64,000 nucleotides of DNA from contig CM074858.1 in assembly GCA_037501455.1 (NCBI GenBank), positions 46,497,001 through 46,561,000 of the forward strand, read 5' to 3'. The position numbers and the translations under genes are program-made. Shown here in pieces: positions 44,309 to 56,034 of the stretch (position 1 is its first letter; each line of letters begins with the position of its first letter). The DNA comes from Lantana camara. Lineage: Eukaryota > Streptophyta > Magnoliopsida > Lamiales > Verbenaceae. The notes under the pieces were generated by a model. It did no database searches. It saw nothing but the letters and a program-made list of their open reading frames with translations, and was not told where the DNA came from.

Positions 44309-45288
44309 TGTAACGCCCCTGTTCCGGATGAACAGGTAAGCACGCTACGTGTGAGATTTTGAGCGTAGGATTTATTTTAATTCTTTTAAATTTTATTTTC
44401 CTACGTGACATCTCATAATTTTATAAAATTCATGATACAATATTTATGTGAATTATATGAAATCATATCATTGGAAAATTATTTCAAGTCATGGAAAAAT
44501 AGTTATTACATGAAATAATTACCGAGAGTGCTTCAATTACGAAATTGTCCCTAGTTGTTTATTTCTTTAACTTTAGGCACTTAATTGCATAAACTTTCAT
44601 GGACTTAATTGATCATATTTCAAAACCATACATACTTGATTGCATGACTTCAAAACTTGGAGGACTAAATTACAATTAAAGCATTTCACACATTTCAAAA
44701 CCATGAATCATGGTATATGGCTTCTTCAAGCTTCCTTGATCAATTTCATCCAAAATTTACCCAACATATTTGCTTCCCTCACTCTCAGTTCATTCAAGCA
44801 AAAAGGGAGAAGAGATTTTCATCATTTCATCCAAGAATTTCAAGAAATATTTGAAGTTTTAGAGCTTGATCATCATCTCCATCTATCTTCTTCATTTCTT
44901 TAACTTTGAAGGTGGGTATATGCATGAATTCATGGTTATTGATCATTTGTATGATAGCTAGGGTTTGTGATTCCATAGAATAAATGGATTATTTGTTGAT
45001 TGAAGCATGATTATATGATTATATCTTGATCTAGAGCATGAATTCTTGTAAAATTGAGCTTGAATGATCAAGTTGAGCATAAACTTGAAAACTTGAATTC
45101 TTGATGATTTTTCATGGTTTATGAGTTTAAGTGATATATTATCATATCTTGAACTTATATGCATGTATATATTTCCAAAATTATGGCTTTTGTGGGAGAA
45201 AAACTTGCTTTTGCTTTGGTTGTTGTTGTTCCCGTAGCCATGCTCTCTTCTGCTCTGTTTTCTTTCAGTTGCAGAAGCGGGAACGGCC

Positions 45289-45293
45289 CTTCC
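45289..45293. repeat. Target-site duplication of the Angela-like element (CTTCC, left)
   Basis: CTTCC inside the first palindrome of C3, repeated at 48797-48801. Confidence 0.93.
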
Positions 45294-45537
45294 TGTTAGG
45301 AATAGTGCCCTAGAAAGCCGATTGTATATCCGCTTTGTGCTTTTCCTTATTGTAATCACAGACAATCTTTGAATGAAATAACGAATTGAGGCAACACTTC
45401 TTTATATGCTCTTGTTTGGTATGCGTTTACTTTATCTGTGCATGTATAAGAACTCCCCTAATCCTGATGACTTTAGGACTCTACCATTTAGGTGAAATGG
45501 TTCATGAAACGAGCCCTATATCACATAAGTCATGATT
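45294..45537 (+). mobile_element. Truncated 5' LTR, Angela-like element
   Basis: First 244 bp of the LTR, nearly identical to 46850-47093. It ends at CATGATT, where the 3' LTR goes on with AGTAAAATACTCC. Confidence 0.93.
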
Positions 45538-46833
45538 CGGATCATGTTTTCCATTGTTGTGTATTATGACTACGAGATATGGCAAATGGATGTGAAAACT
45601 GCCTTTCTCAATGGTGACATTGATAAAGACATTTATATGGAGCAACCCATAGGTTTCACATTCAGTGGGAGTGAGCAAAAGGTTTACAAACTCCAAAGAT
45701 CAATCTATGGATTGAAACAGGCTTCTAGGAATTGGAACATTCGATTTGATGAATCAGTCAAAGCGTTTGGCTTCATTCAAATTTCGAATGAATCATGTGT
45801 GTATAGAAAGGAATTGGAGACCTCAGTACAATTCTTAGTACTTTATGTTGATGACATCCTTCTTATTGGGAATTCGAAGGATGACATGAAAGTGACTAAG
45901 TTATGGTTATCAAACCAATTCGAGATGAAAGATCTTGGTAATGTGTCCTATATCCTTGGGATTAAAATCTATCGAGATAGATCTAGAAGGTTAATAGGAC
46001 TATCACAGTCGATGTACATTGACAAAGTATTGAAGAGATTCAATATGGAGTCAGCAAAGGTTAAGAACCTTCCTATGAGTGTAGGAACATGTCTTTCAAA
46101 GAAGATCTGTCATAAGACTAAGCTTGAGAAGGAGAGAATGACTCATACACCTTATGCATCAGCAATAGGTAGCATAATGTATTCAATGTTATGTACTCGA
46201 CCGGATGTGGCTTATGCACTTAGTGTTACAAGTCGTTTCCAATCTGACCCTGGAGATGGTCACTAGGCTGCCGTGAAGAATATTCTTAAGTACTTGAAAA
46301 GTACTAAAGATTTATTCTTAGTTTACGGAGGTCAGAAAGATCTTACTGTCGAAGGATACTGCGATGCAAGCTTTGCATCTGACTTAGATGATTTTAGGTC
46401 AATGTCAGGATACATTTTCTGCCTAAACGGCGGAGAAGTGAGTTGGAAGAGTTCCAAGCAAACTACCACTGCAGATTCGACCACTGAGGCCGAATACTTG
46501 GCTGCAAATGATGCAGCTAAGGAAGGTGTTTGGATTAGAAACTTCATTCAAGAGTTGAATGTTGTTCTTAGCATGAAAGACCCCGTAGCTGTGTTTTGTG
46601 ACAACACTGGGGCGGTTGCTCAAGCAAGAGAACCAAGATCTCACCAACGGACCAAGCACATTATGAGGAAGTATCACCTAATCCGTGATATTATCAAAAG
46701 AGTAGATGTGCAAATTGAGAGGGTCACATCAGCAGAGAACGTGGCAGATCCACTTACTAAACCCCTTAGTCGAGAAGCTTTCCAAGGTCATCTTCAGAAG
46801 ATGGGACTTAGAGTAGCTTTAGATTGGCTTTGA
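45538..46833 (+). pseudogene. RT (partial) and RNase H, Angela-like pol
   Basis: RT begins mid-domain at YYDYEIWQMDVKTAFLNG. SIYGLKQASR and the catalytic LYVDDILLIG box (Tyr at 45844) are intact, as are GIKIYRDRSR and MLCTRPDVAYALS. RNase H follows with GYCDASFASD, SGYIFCLNGGEVSWKSSKQ, DSTTEAEYLAANDAAKE, VFCDNTGAVAQ and NVADPLTKPLS, ending at TGA 46831-46833, 7 bp before the PPT region. There is only one internal break: TAG 46264-46266, where copia proteins have Trp (TGG). The domain order INT-RT-RH is inferred; INT itself is deleted. Confidence 0.93.
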
Positions 46834-46837
46834 CGGG

Positions 46838-46849
46838 CAAGTGGGAGAT
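46838..46849 (+). other. Polypurine tract, Angela-like element
   Basis: GCAAGTGGGAGA followed by TTGTTAGG: the usual copia arrangement directly before the 3' LTR. Confidence 0.9.
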
Positions 46850-48796
46850 TGTTAGGAATAGTGCCCTAGAAAGCCAATTGTATATCCGCTTTGTGCTTTT
46901 CCTTATTATAATCACAGACAATCTTTGAATGAAATAACGAATTGAGGCAACACTTCTTTATATGCTTTTGTTTGGTATGCGTTTACGTTATCTGTGCATG
47001 GATAAGAACTCCCCTAATCCTGATGACTTTATTACTCTACCATTTAGGTGAAATGGTTCATGAAACGAGCCTTATATCACATAAGTCATGATTAGTAAAA
47101 TACTCCAAGCCGATGAGTCCTACCGACAGTGGGAGTGTCAACCTGACTCCTCTAAGGCTTGCTTGTGGGATCACGCCCTTAAGAAGGACCACCTTGTTTC
47201 ATGGAGGTGCAAAGTATATAGTTGATACGTGCGTGAAACATGAGGGTGCTTACTTTAATAAGTAAGTTCACTGAGGTGCCCCGTGTGAGAACATTTCTAA
47301 ATGGGAAAGGCAGTTTCTATTTCACGAAATAGAAACTTCCAGATTAGGAAATATCTCACGAGTCATTGATGTGATTAATTGATCCTTAAGACTTGAGGTT
47401 CCTTGTCACTTTATGAGTTAACTCTGTAGTCTTAGGTATAAGCTTTAAAGGGTGTCGCCTTAGACAACTGATTCAAGGCTTATGCTGGGGCTGCACAAGT
47501 GATTCATGAAAGTGAATGAGAATCAAGAAAGAACCTACACTTGCATTTGCAAGGTGATCTCTTATTGTGTATGTCATTCATATGCCATATGGAGTCCTTG
47601 GCCAAGGCAGTAGATCAAGACATCAAGAAAAGGGTTTCTTGGATTGAGATCAAATGGATATGAAATGCACTTAGCTTTAAGACCGGGTTATTAGGGTTCT
47701 GATTATTCCCTTACCCTAGATCTTGGTTGAGAGATAGTAAGTAGGAGGATTGTATCTCACATGAATCAATGACTTAAAGGTTCTGTCGAATCCGAACATT
47801 CCAATTCAGCTAGGGGTTAAACACCTGTTGATAGACTATGGTCGTTTAATCTGTGGACTGATTAATTAATTAGTGAATTAATTAATTAGGTTCACTGCTA
47901 ATTGAATTGAGAACCTAGAGGGTCACACACAACAACTTGGTTACATGAGTTGAGGCTTTAAAATGATTAAACGAGTTAATCGGGCCGAGAGGGTTCCACA
48001 AGGGTGAAACTACACGTGTGGGTCACGTGAGTGACACGTGTCATTATGACACGTGTCTCACGTGAATATATATATATATTATATATATTAAATAATTAAT
48101 TTGTTAATTGTTTAATAGACTTTGGTTTAATTTTGAATTAAAAAGAAAGTCTTATTTTGGAGAAAAATAATCTAGTTAGTTAATTATGAATTAATTAATT
48201 AGATAAAATAAGTTATTTATTTTAAATAAATAAAGTATAAAATTATCCAAAACTAGTTTGGATATTTTAGTTCTCTTAAAAGTTGACTTGAATTAGAATT
48301 CAAAGTCAAAGTTGGAAAATACTTGATGATCATGTAATAGGAGAGAGAGACCAAAACCCTAGCCCATAAGGACTAGGATTTTCGGCCAACCCTCCTTCCT
48401 ATATATAGGGGAGCTCGAGCTCCCCTTGAGGCTAATTGATGATCTTCTTTTGGTTCATGTGTTGAACACCATCCTTTCTCCAAGATAAATTAAACCCTAG
48501 GTTAAGCCTAAACACTAACTAGAGAATTAGCATCCTTACTAGTTAGATTGTGGTCAAGTTGGTGGACTATCTCTAGAGAGCTTCAAGTTAGAAGTTTGAA
48601 GATTCGAGCTTTACCAAGGAGTGGGGATCAAGCCGCGAGAAAAGCGTTCTTGGGTGGCTTGAAACGCTTCAAGAAAGTTAATTAAGAAAGTAAGTTTCTA
48701 ATCCCTACGAATTTGGTTACACGATTGCGAGTCCTAGATCCTTTTGTTGGGAAAATTTTTTAAATTCCGCTGCTTTCTGATTCGTGTTTTCCAACA
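46850..48796 (+). mobile_element. 3' LTR, Angela-like element
   Basis: 1,947 bp, complete. It contains an AT-rich U3 part (48060-48240) and, at 48400-48420, TATATATAGGGGAGCTCGAGC, a plausible TATA box with transcription start just downstream. Non-coding. Confidence 0.92.
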
Positions 48797-49887
48797 CTTC
48801 CCGCCTTAAGGCCTTATGGGAACGGTCGTTCCCACGCTTCAGTTTTAAAATAGGCGGCCGAACCTGGGAACGGCTGTTCCCATTTGGCCTATGTGCCGGA
48901 AGGTCCGTTCCCAGCTAAGGCGTACTTTTAAAATTTAAAACGTTGGCGCGTTTTCTGAAGGCATCGGAACTGCCCTTCCTATTTTCAAAGGGAAGCCGGA
49001 ACGACCGTTTCCCATCCGTCTGACAAAAGAAAAGCTACTGCATAAATTTTGGATTTTGAGATTTTGATCCCAAATTGCTATTATATGATAGAATACATGT
49101 CAAAACAAGATAATTTCATGCTACATTGTTTATTGCTCGTCATCTCATTGCATTTTCTCCGTTCGTCCTATTTGGTCTATTTTGAGTCATGTCTCACGTA
49201 TACACGTCGTGTTTGCACAGGTCACGAGGTCGTGGACGAGGAGCAGGCTCCCTAGAGCATATCCTTGTTTTATTTTGTAGCAAAGGTGAGGTTTTGTTCT
49301 AGGTACTTAGAACCTTACAACCCTTATGTGACATTTTAAACCAAAAATTATTATATCTATAATCGTTTTCAAACTATAAGCATTTTCAAGCAAGCAAGCC
49401 ATGATTGTTCATGATTTCAAGCATGTTTTGGTGAGTTACGATTGCACTTGGGCCCGAGGGTAGTTCTTGAGCCAACCGGGGAAAGCAAGGGCTGACGGGT
49501 AACTCTTGAATTATCCTCACCTCATTGGGATCACCCCCGAAGCCACTAGGAGATTGGTGTTGGAAGGAGTTCTGTGCGTGGGAGTCATGTTCCCGATGTA
49601 CACCATGTCGTGGATAGTTGGGCCTTGCAAACCCACTATCACCCGGAGGAAGAAGGAGACTAGGGACAGATCCGGCACCACGGATTATCCTCGGGTTATT
49701 GCATGTTTCAAGCATGATTATGTCTAATTGAGCACTAAATGAAATGCATGATCATGTATTGAATTTGTAGCACCCCAAGCGGTAGGGCACCACACCCCCG
49801 CACTTTGACCCGACACGTGTACGAAATGGAAAGTCCGCACACGCACCAAGCCACAGCGAGCGGGTGACAAATGAAAAACCAACCTAG

Positions 49888-50221
49888 GCTAGGCGGTACC
49901 TAAACCCTGTACAAATGCAATTATGCAAAATCTGAATGCGGAAGCGATACAAAATATGAATTCTCAAAAGCTTTAATGAGCAATCGTAATTCATATATTT
50001 CAAAAAGTAACTCAACATCAACTAAACGGTTTCAACTGCCCTAGAACCTGTCCCTATCAAGCATATAATCGAAACGGGTTCATCTAAACCGAGCACCTGT
50101 CCTAACCTGTCCCGAATTTCATACATCCAAATGATAAGTAACAACCTGCATAATATATACATATCATATACATAGTTTCCTTCACAAATCCAAACAAAGA
50201 CCCGGCTCAAAGCCGCCTAGC
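49888..50221 (-). other. Inverted arm pair (LARD B 3' LTR)
   Basis: GCTAGGCGG (49888-49896) and CCGCCTAGC (50213-50221), 9-nt perfect. The 5' LTR pair (56158-56166 and 56520-56528) has one mismatch. Confidence 0.6.
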
Positions 50222-50264
50222 TCAAACCTGCAAGAACTGAAAAGTGGAAAAGAAGGGGGAGGCT

Positions 50265-50281
50265 CAGTCTCTAGAAGACTG
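50265..50281 (-). promoter_or_regulatory. Conserved hairpin (LARD B 3' LTR)
   Basis: CAGTCT-CTAGA-AGACTG, six pairs; the sixth pair is T-A where the Tekay-like and LARD A copies have C-G. Confidence 0.6.
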
Positions 50282-52079
50282 AGCGAGTAGGAGCGATAAA
50301 TATATATAAAAACATGCACATGCAAGTCATAAATTCCGAGCAAAGTTTTATTTAAAGTTAGTTTCCAAGAGGGCAAGAGAATAACTAAGCAATGCTCGGA
50401 CTTTACGACTAATCATATTAAATTCATTAAGTTCATAATTCATACATAAACATAAAGACTCGGCGATTGAGCGTGCATCATCTCCAACCAAACTCCGACC
50501 GTGTACGACAAATAGAAATAATACATTTGAATACGTGATCATGCAATATATCATAGTACATGCAAGTCATATAACATAAGATATAATCGTTTGGGCAATC
50601 CGTATCCTGGGCTTCCCGTACGGTGCCTAACCATATCATAACATAAACATAATCATAAAATATGTTCCAACCTTCTTCGTCCGGGTGGTGGAAGGGTTAG
50701 CAAGACCCGACCACCTCATGCATAATGGTTAGTGAGGTACATGAATCCTCAAAATCCCGACTAGCATTTTCTCGTCAAAACTCCTAACGAGATCCTTTTC
50801 GTCGTTAAATATAAATGGAATTGGCAAATGGGATCACCGTCGGCCCTTGTCTCCCCGGATAGCCAAATGTACTAAATTCCTAGGCCCGTGAACATAACAT
50901 ACATGCAATCTCACCAAAACAATTCAGTTCATAAGAAACATAACATATTTCATAATTTTGGAGAAAATGTTACTCGATAATAATTTACTCGATGACTCCA
51001 CTTTGAAAATAAACATATATATATACATACATAAGGTTTTGGCCAAAACTTGTCACATAAGGGTTGTAGGGTTTAGTATGTAACTAGAACGAAAACACCC
51101 TCACCTGGTACCAGACAAAGCCAAACCCAAAGCAAATGGTCCACCCCGGAACCTGCACGACCACAAGTCACCACCCCGGGTGCACCTGTACGAACTGAAC
51201 ACACAAAACACAGTACAGAACTCAGACTCAGACTCAGACAACCATATAAAGACACACGGCACATGCTCAAGTACTTAAGAAATGCAATCACATAAGCAGA
51301 GTTCACATTCATACTAATTACTTGCAAAATAAAATATCACATGGCTCAACATACTCATAAAGTAGATCAAGAGATGTTCTTATGCATAATTAATTTAAAC
51401 AAACAAAATGGAAAGGCAAGGAATGTCACATTATTTCATATAAATTCATATATCAAATAACCAATTCATATTCGTATGAATAACTTATTTCTTACGTGCA
51501 AAAGTTTCGAATTTAATCATATAAGTTTCATACAATTCATATATCGCATAATAGGATTATTTTAAATTAAATAATTAAACCTAAATTACAAAGTTTCAAA
51601 TTAAATCATCCAAGACATACTAATTCAATTCTTACTAAATCATAAATTGTATAACAAATTCTTATATCAAATAATAAATTCCAATTCAATTTAAGTGATT
51701 AGACTAATTAAAAGCTTCAAGCTTAGGCGTAATAATTTCTCTTAATCGAAATCATAATTAGCATATTTGTTTTGTCAATCCACAAGGATTAATTAATTGA
51801 AGTCACACAATTTATATGTTTAATGAAATTACACATACACCCCTTCAAACTTAAACAAATAGCATGAATTCAACATATCAGGGTCCAATTTTGCGGATCA
51901 AGATATTCATACGTATCACATTTCACTTAATACATGATTTTATATCCGTTGACATACATATTGATCGACAATTAGAACAATACACAATTTATTGCAATTA
52001 AACAATTAATTCCAAATATTTCAAAATACATAAAATAAATCACAACAAATTAACCGGACATCCGATTGACGAACGGAAA

Positions 52080-53060
52080 GTGGCGTTGAACTCACCACGA
52101 CGAAAGGAACTTGCTGTCCGAAGGGCATCGGAACGCCGCCATCGGAACCAGCCGAACCGCCACGTGCAGCCGCCGGGCTACCACCTCCGGTGGTCAGAAA
52201 ATTCCCCGGAAGGACAGAAACATGCACCTCGGCCTGCTCGAGAAAAGCCCTCAACCAATTTTAGAAAATACCAAACACGCCGGACTTCGTTGACGAAAAA
52301 CCGAACTAAATGCCAACGACAAAAACTGAAATTAAACACAAACCGTAAAACGAAAACGAAATCCGAACATGCCGTTGGAAAGCCCATAGCGACGCCTTCG
52401 AAAGCCCCCTAGCCTAAAGTCGGAAAAGTTGTCGGAAAATCGGACCGTCGGTCCAGAGACGGTCCGCCACCGGTCCGCCGCCGCCGGCCGGTTCTTGGGC
52501 CGCCACCTACACGAACAACTCGATCTCGTCGAGTTAGACAACTTCTCAGAAGGAACCGTCGCCAAAAGATCGCCGGAAAAGCTTCAAACCACCGCCAAAA
52601 GCCGCGCTGCCGCTGCCAAGCCAGAACCACCACTTCCTTCGCGATTCGCTCCAATCGGAGGCCGCAAATGAACTCGGAGGGGTCGAAAACCTTGGAAACC
52701 ATCAAGCCCCGTCGGAAGGCGGCGAAACTCGTCGCTACAGTAACCGCCACTGCCGCCGCGAGCTTCAGGCGGCGCGTGCCGCGCCATCCGGCCATCATTG
52801 GCCGCGCTGTTGAAACTGGAGTTGCGCCGGGAGGTCTTCTAATAGATGGGGTGGCGCGTGTCTGAGAAAAGTCACCGGAGACCGCCGCGAAGAGGCGGTG
52901 AAATGGCGAGTTTCCGTTCCGCCGCCGCTGCTTCACCGTTGTGCCACCACCGCTGAGTTTCAGGCTATGATTCTTGTACGATCGTGTCGGGCTCGTCGAG
53001 TTGATAAATTTCCACTACTCAAATGTCGAATTCCATCGAGAAACGAACGAGAACGGAATC
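52080..53060 (-). other. CpG-rich segment in LARD B 3' LTR
   Basis: About 1 kb rich in CCG/CGG in an otherwise AT-rich LTR; duplicated at 58380-59400. It lies upstream of the donor-like site in element orientation, so it would be first exon or leader. Minus-strand frames up to 175 codons exist but the two LTR copies do not keep the same frame, so coding is unlikely. Confidence 0.7.
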
Positions 53061-53499
53061 TTGTTGGAGGGGCGACCGTCCGTTAAACTTATGTATGTTT
53101 TCACACCTCCACTGCATGAATAGTTCCGGATCGCGGGAAGAAGACTGCTGAAGCTGGAGCTGAAATTCTGGCACATAAAACGAGGATCCGGGGTATATAT
53201 CTCGGGTCCTCGTACATAAAAACGGTTCGAAGAACAGGCTAACGAAGTCAGAATGGGGCAAACTTAGAGTCTACGGACTCGTTTCGATGCCCCAAACGGA
53301 AAGTAGGGGTCAAAAAGGTCGAACTCTCGACCGAACGAGAAATGACCAAAAAACCCCTTAAAAGAGAAAATTGCAAACAGGCCCCTAAACTCTTAAAGAG
53401 TTCAAAATAGGGCCACACAAAGCACAAAATCACATAATTAAACACATAAAAAGGTTGAAAAATGACTTACCTTATTTGTAGGACGAGCGGGGTGTTCTA

Positions 53500-53516
53500 A
53501 TCTCCCCTCCTTCAAA
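53500..53516 (-). other. Polypurine tract, LARD B
   Basis: Minus strand TTGAAGGAGGGGAGAT next to the 3' LTR start; beyond it AAAAGGACC matches the layout of the other two elements. Confidence 0.75.
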
Positions 53517-53810
53517 AGGACCTGTCCTCGGGTCCTTTTACTGAGTCGTAAAGCTTCGAACAGGAATACTTCAATCCATCTCCTAAAATCTTGTAGAGTC
53601 GTAGCCCTGGCTGTGAAGTTTACTCCCATTGATTGCATCAACTCCCCTCAGAGTTCCATAGTCACCGAGGTTTGTTCACACACTTGACCGTTGGCCGCTT
53701 TAAAATCTCTCGATCCCCACTAAGCCACTGCACCCAAAGCTCGATACAGTCGCATCCTCATCGCTTGCTAGCTGCTGCCTGGCCACACGAAACTAAGCCA
53801 CGACAAACAA

Positions 53811-54166
53811 GAGAGAATCCCATCTCTCAGCACGTAAAAGAGAGAGAGCCCCGTCTCTCGGCACATCGAAAGAGAGAACCCCGTCCCTCAGACACAGAAT
53901 TGAGAGAACCCCGTCTCTCAACCACATAATCGAGAGAGCCCTGTCTCTCAACCACATCTCCCAAACATTCTAGTTTGAGAAAATCCAACATTTCTCAAAC
54001 CCCTAAATTCGAGAGAATCCAGCATCTCTCAAATATCTAACTCCAAGAGAATCCAGCATCTCTTGCTCACATAATTTAGAAAGAATCCAACATCTTCCTA
54101 TCACATAAATAGGGAGAATCCCACATCTCCCTAACACGTAAATAGAGAGAGATCTCAACAACTCTC
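53811..54166 (-). repeat. Tandem GAGAG...CTCTC hairpin array (LARD B internal)
   Basis: About ten units, 27-38 bp apart: GAGAGAATCCCATCTCTC (53812), GAGAGCCCCGTCTCTC (53844), GAGAGAACCCCGTCCCTC (53872), GAGAGAACCCCGTCTCTC (53902), GAGAGAGCCCTGTCTCTC (53932), then more diverged units (54013, 54046, 54080, 54112, 54143), several with changed but still complementary arms (GGGAGA...TCTCCC). Same place and form as in LARD A. Confidence 0.9.
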
Positions 54167-56015
54167 TAGCACATAAGTTCACTTACTCAGCATTCAAAAT
54201 ACATACATCAAAGTAACACTTGATGCAAAACATGAGATGCATGTATAGTGTACCTTTACACAACTGATATAGGTGTCCCTAGAGTATTGATTCAACATCC
54301 ATGGTTCAACTCAAGGGGGATATCGCGATGGAATCTCTGTAAAATAAAATCACAATGTGCTCGTATGTGCATGAAGGGTTAGTGAGTAACCAAAGAAATT
54401 ATAAACACAGAGACACGAATAATTCACACAAGTATTCCGTTCAGTTTACAAGATTTCACAACAATAATAAATTTTAAGTTATGAAAATTAAAGTAGTTAG
54501 CCAAGTTATTACAATCGAATAACATCAAACATTACACGTTGTCACGTATGTCAAGCAAAATAAAATAAAATATAATTACTTATGAAATGCATGGGTGCAA
54601 ATGTCATGAATGCTCAAGTATTGTTTACTGTGGAAATGAAGTCGAGGTTGGCAATTCTTTAATTTGGAAGGATAATCGATTCCTTGACTGACAGTAGTTC
54701 CAACCCTTCGTTAAAACTTGCATTCTTTAGTATTCCCTCAGATTCTCGGGTACCCAAATGGTCTTGGACCGTCTCACTTGATTCTCGGAGTATAGTGATC
54801 CGTGGAGTCTCTTGATATCCCAATAAAGTCCTCTGTAATCGGGAATTGCTATTTCTTTCAACGATAAAATCTCTCAGGACCATCGTGGGACATAAATGAA
54901 GAATCTTTAAACAGTCTTGCTTAGTACACAATCGTTGTAAATGATGCCCTTATCCGCAATATTTGGTGGAGTTGATCTTTAATGACCTCGGCCCAAAATT
55001 CCTTAGCTTACAAAATTTTCCCCCTATTTCCTTTGTGTAAGAGTAACTACTCTGGTGGTGTCTCTATAATAGTAATCCGGTTTCCTCCTTAGAATTCTCG
55101 GAATTGTTCAAGTGCCTTGATTTCTTCACTGTCACCTCATGCCATTCAGAGTTAGAAATTTTGACTTTCTTATAAAATTTGCTACCCGGAGTACCTCTAG
55201 GTAGTTAAGTATATATCCTGAAGGCACCTCGTTAGTTAAAAGGTCTCTTGTTTCCCTTGTATACAGACATCTTCTTTTATCCACCCTATACCCTGAGTTT
55301 GTTAAATCAACTGTACACTTTCTGATCCACCCCTATTCATATCCCAATGCAGCTTCCACTAAAATCGGCACTCGTTCGAACAGGTAACGAAGTCACCTGA
55401 ATATAACCACGAAACTAATGAATGCAGGATTAGGGATGTAAATGGTATGCACTCATATCCAGCAAAGAAGGCAATCAAGCACGTAGAGCAAATGTTCGAA
55501 ATAATTACAATTACTCCAATGCATGACGCACGTGCTATGAATGCATAATACCCGTTTTTATAATGATAGCATTGATTCCTTGTTTTGAATTCTTGTAGAA
55601 GTCCATTGTCTCTCAGTAGAGTATGGCTACTTTGAATCTCCTGTCAAAGATTTGTAGACGTGGGAAGAAGTATCACGATCATTTATAATTTGGCACCGAG
55701 ATGTCACCCTGCAATTCACAAATTGAATAAATATCTATGCATGCGGGTTAGTACGTGGATATGTCAAGTAATAAAAGCAATTAAGAAGACTTAAGTAATG
55801 CAGATGCAGTACGTAATTTAATAAAATTTAAAGCATAACAGTGATAATTTTGAAAAAATCGTAATCATAGTGTGCACACAATCACATAAGCTCAGACAAA
55901 TTCATGCAGAGAAGTCAAAATTTCACATCAGACGAATGCAATGCACAAGTATTCCCATGCCGTCTGACCTAAACTGGCACGACATGACTCCAGAGCACCG
56001 GTTCTGAACCTGGTG
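54167..56015 (-). other. LARD B internal region, non-coding
   Basis: No domain-bearing frame. Motifs around TGCAAATGTCATGAATGC (54592) and GACGCACGTGCTATGAATGC (55526) recur in LARD A (19614, 21206). The 90 bp before the PBS (GACCTAAACTGGCACGACATG, CTCCAGAGCACCGG) resemble the Tekay-like and LARD A leaders. Confidence 0.7.
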
Positions 56016-56027
56016 GCTCTGATACCA
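56016..56027 (-). other. Primer-binding site, LARD B (initiator Met tRNA)
   Basis: Minus TGGTATCAGAGC, spacer TCTTAAG (7 nt) to the 5' LTR. Confidence 0.93.
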
Positions 56028-56034
56028 CTTAAGA

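Larger units (their letters stand above)
45294..48796 (+). mobile_element. Angela-like Ty1/copia element, internally deleted
   Basis: TGTTAGGAATAGTGCCC at both LTR starts, 3' end TTTTCCAACA, TSD CTTCC. The LTR start and length (1,947 bp) resemble Angela/BARE-type copia elements. The 5' LTR keeps only its first 244 bp (45294-45537). The next base already belongs to RT, so about 1.7 kb of LTR, the PBS, gag, protease and integrase are gone. The rest of pol, the PPT and the full 3' LTR remain. Confidence 0.93.
45279..49013 (+). repeat. Palindrome array, GGGAACGGCCGTTCCC type (C3), split
   Basis: Units near 45279 (split by the Angela-like insertion), 48817, 48867, 48897, 48965 and 48993. Several units are degraded compared with C1 and C2 (GGAACTGCCCTTCC, GGAACGACCGTTTCCC). 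Confidence 0.85.
49766..53499 (-). mobile_element. LARD B 3' LTR
   Basis: TGTAGCACCCC to GGGGTGTTCTA (a mutated TTACA end). Arms 49888 and 50213, hairpin 50265-50281, conserved block about 50450-50890, exon-like block about 51110-51195 (minus GTACAG at its start, TACCAG|GTGAGG at its end), AT-rich 51330-52020, donor-like GTG|GTGAGTTC (minus) near 52092, then a CpG-rich segment 52080-53060. No repeated palindrome array of the kind seen in other families is evident. Confidence 0.92.

Noticed and set aside
52409..52936. 175-codon minus-strand Arg/Ala-rich frame in LARD B LTR
   Set aside because: The matching sequence in the other LTR is split by frame changes; low-complexity GC-rich composition explains the open frame.
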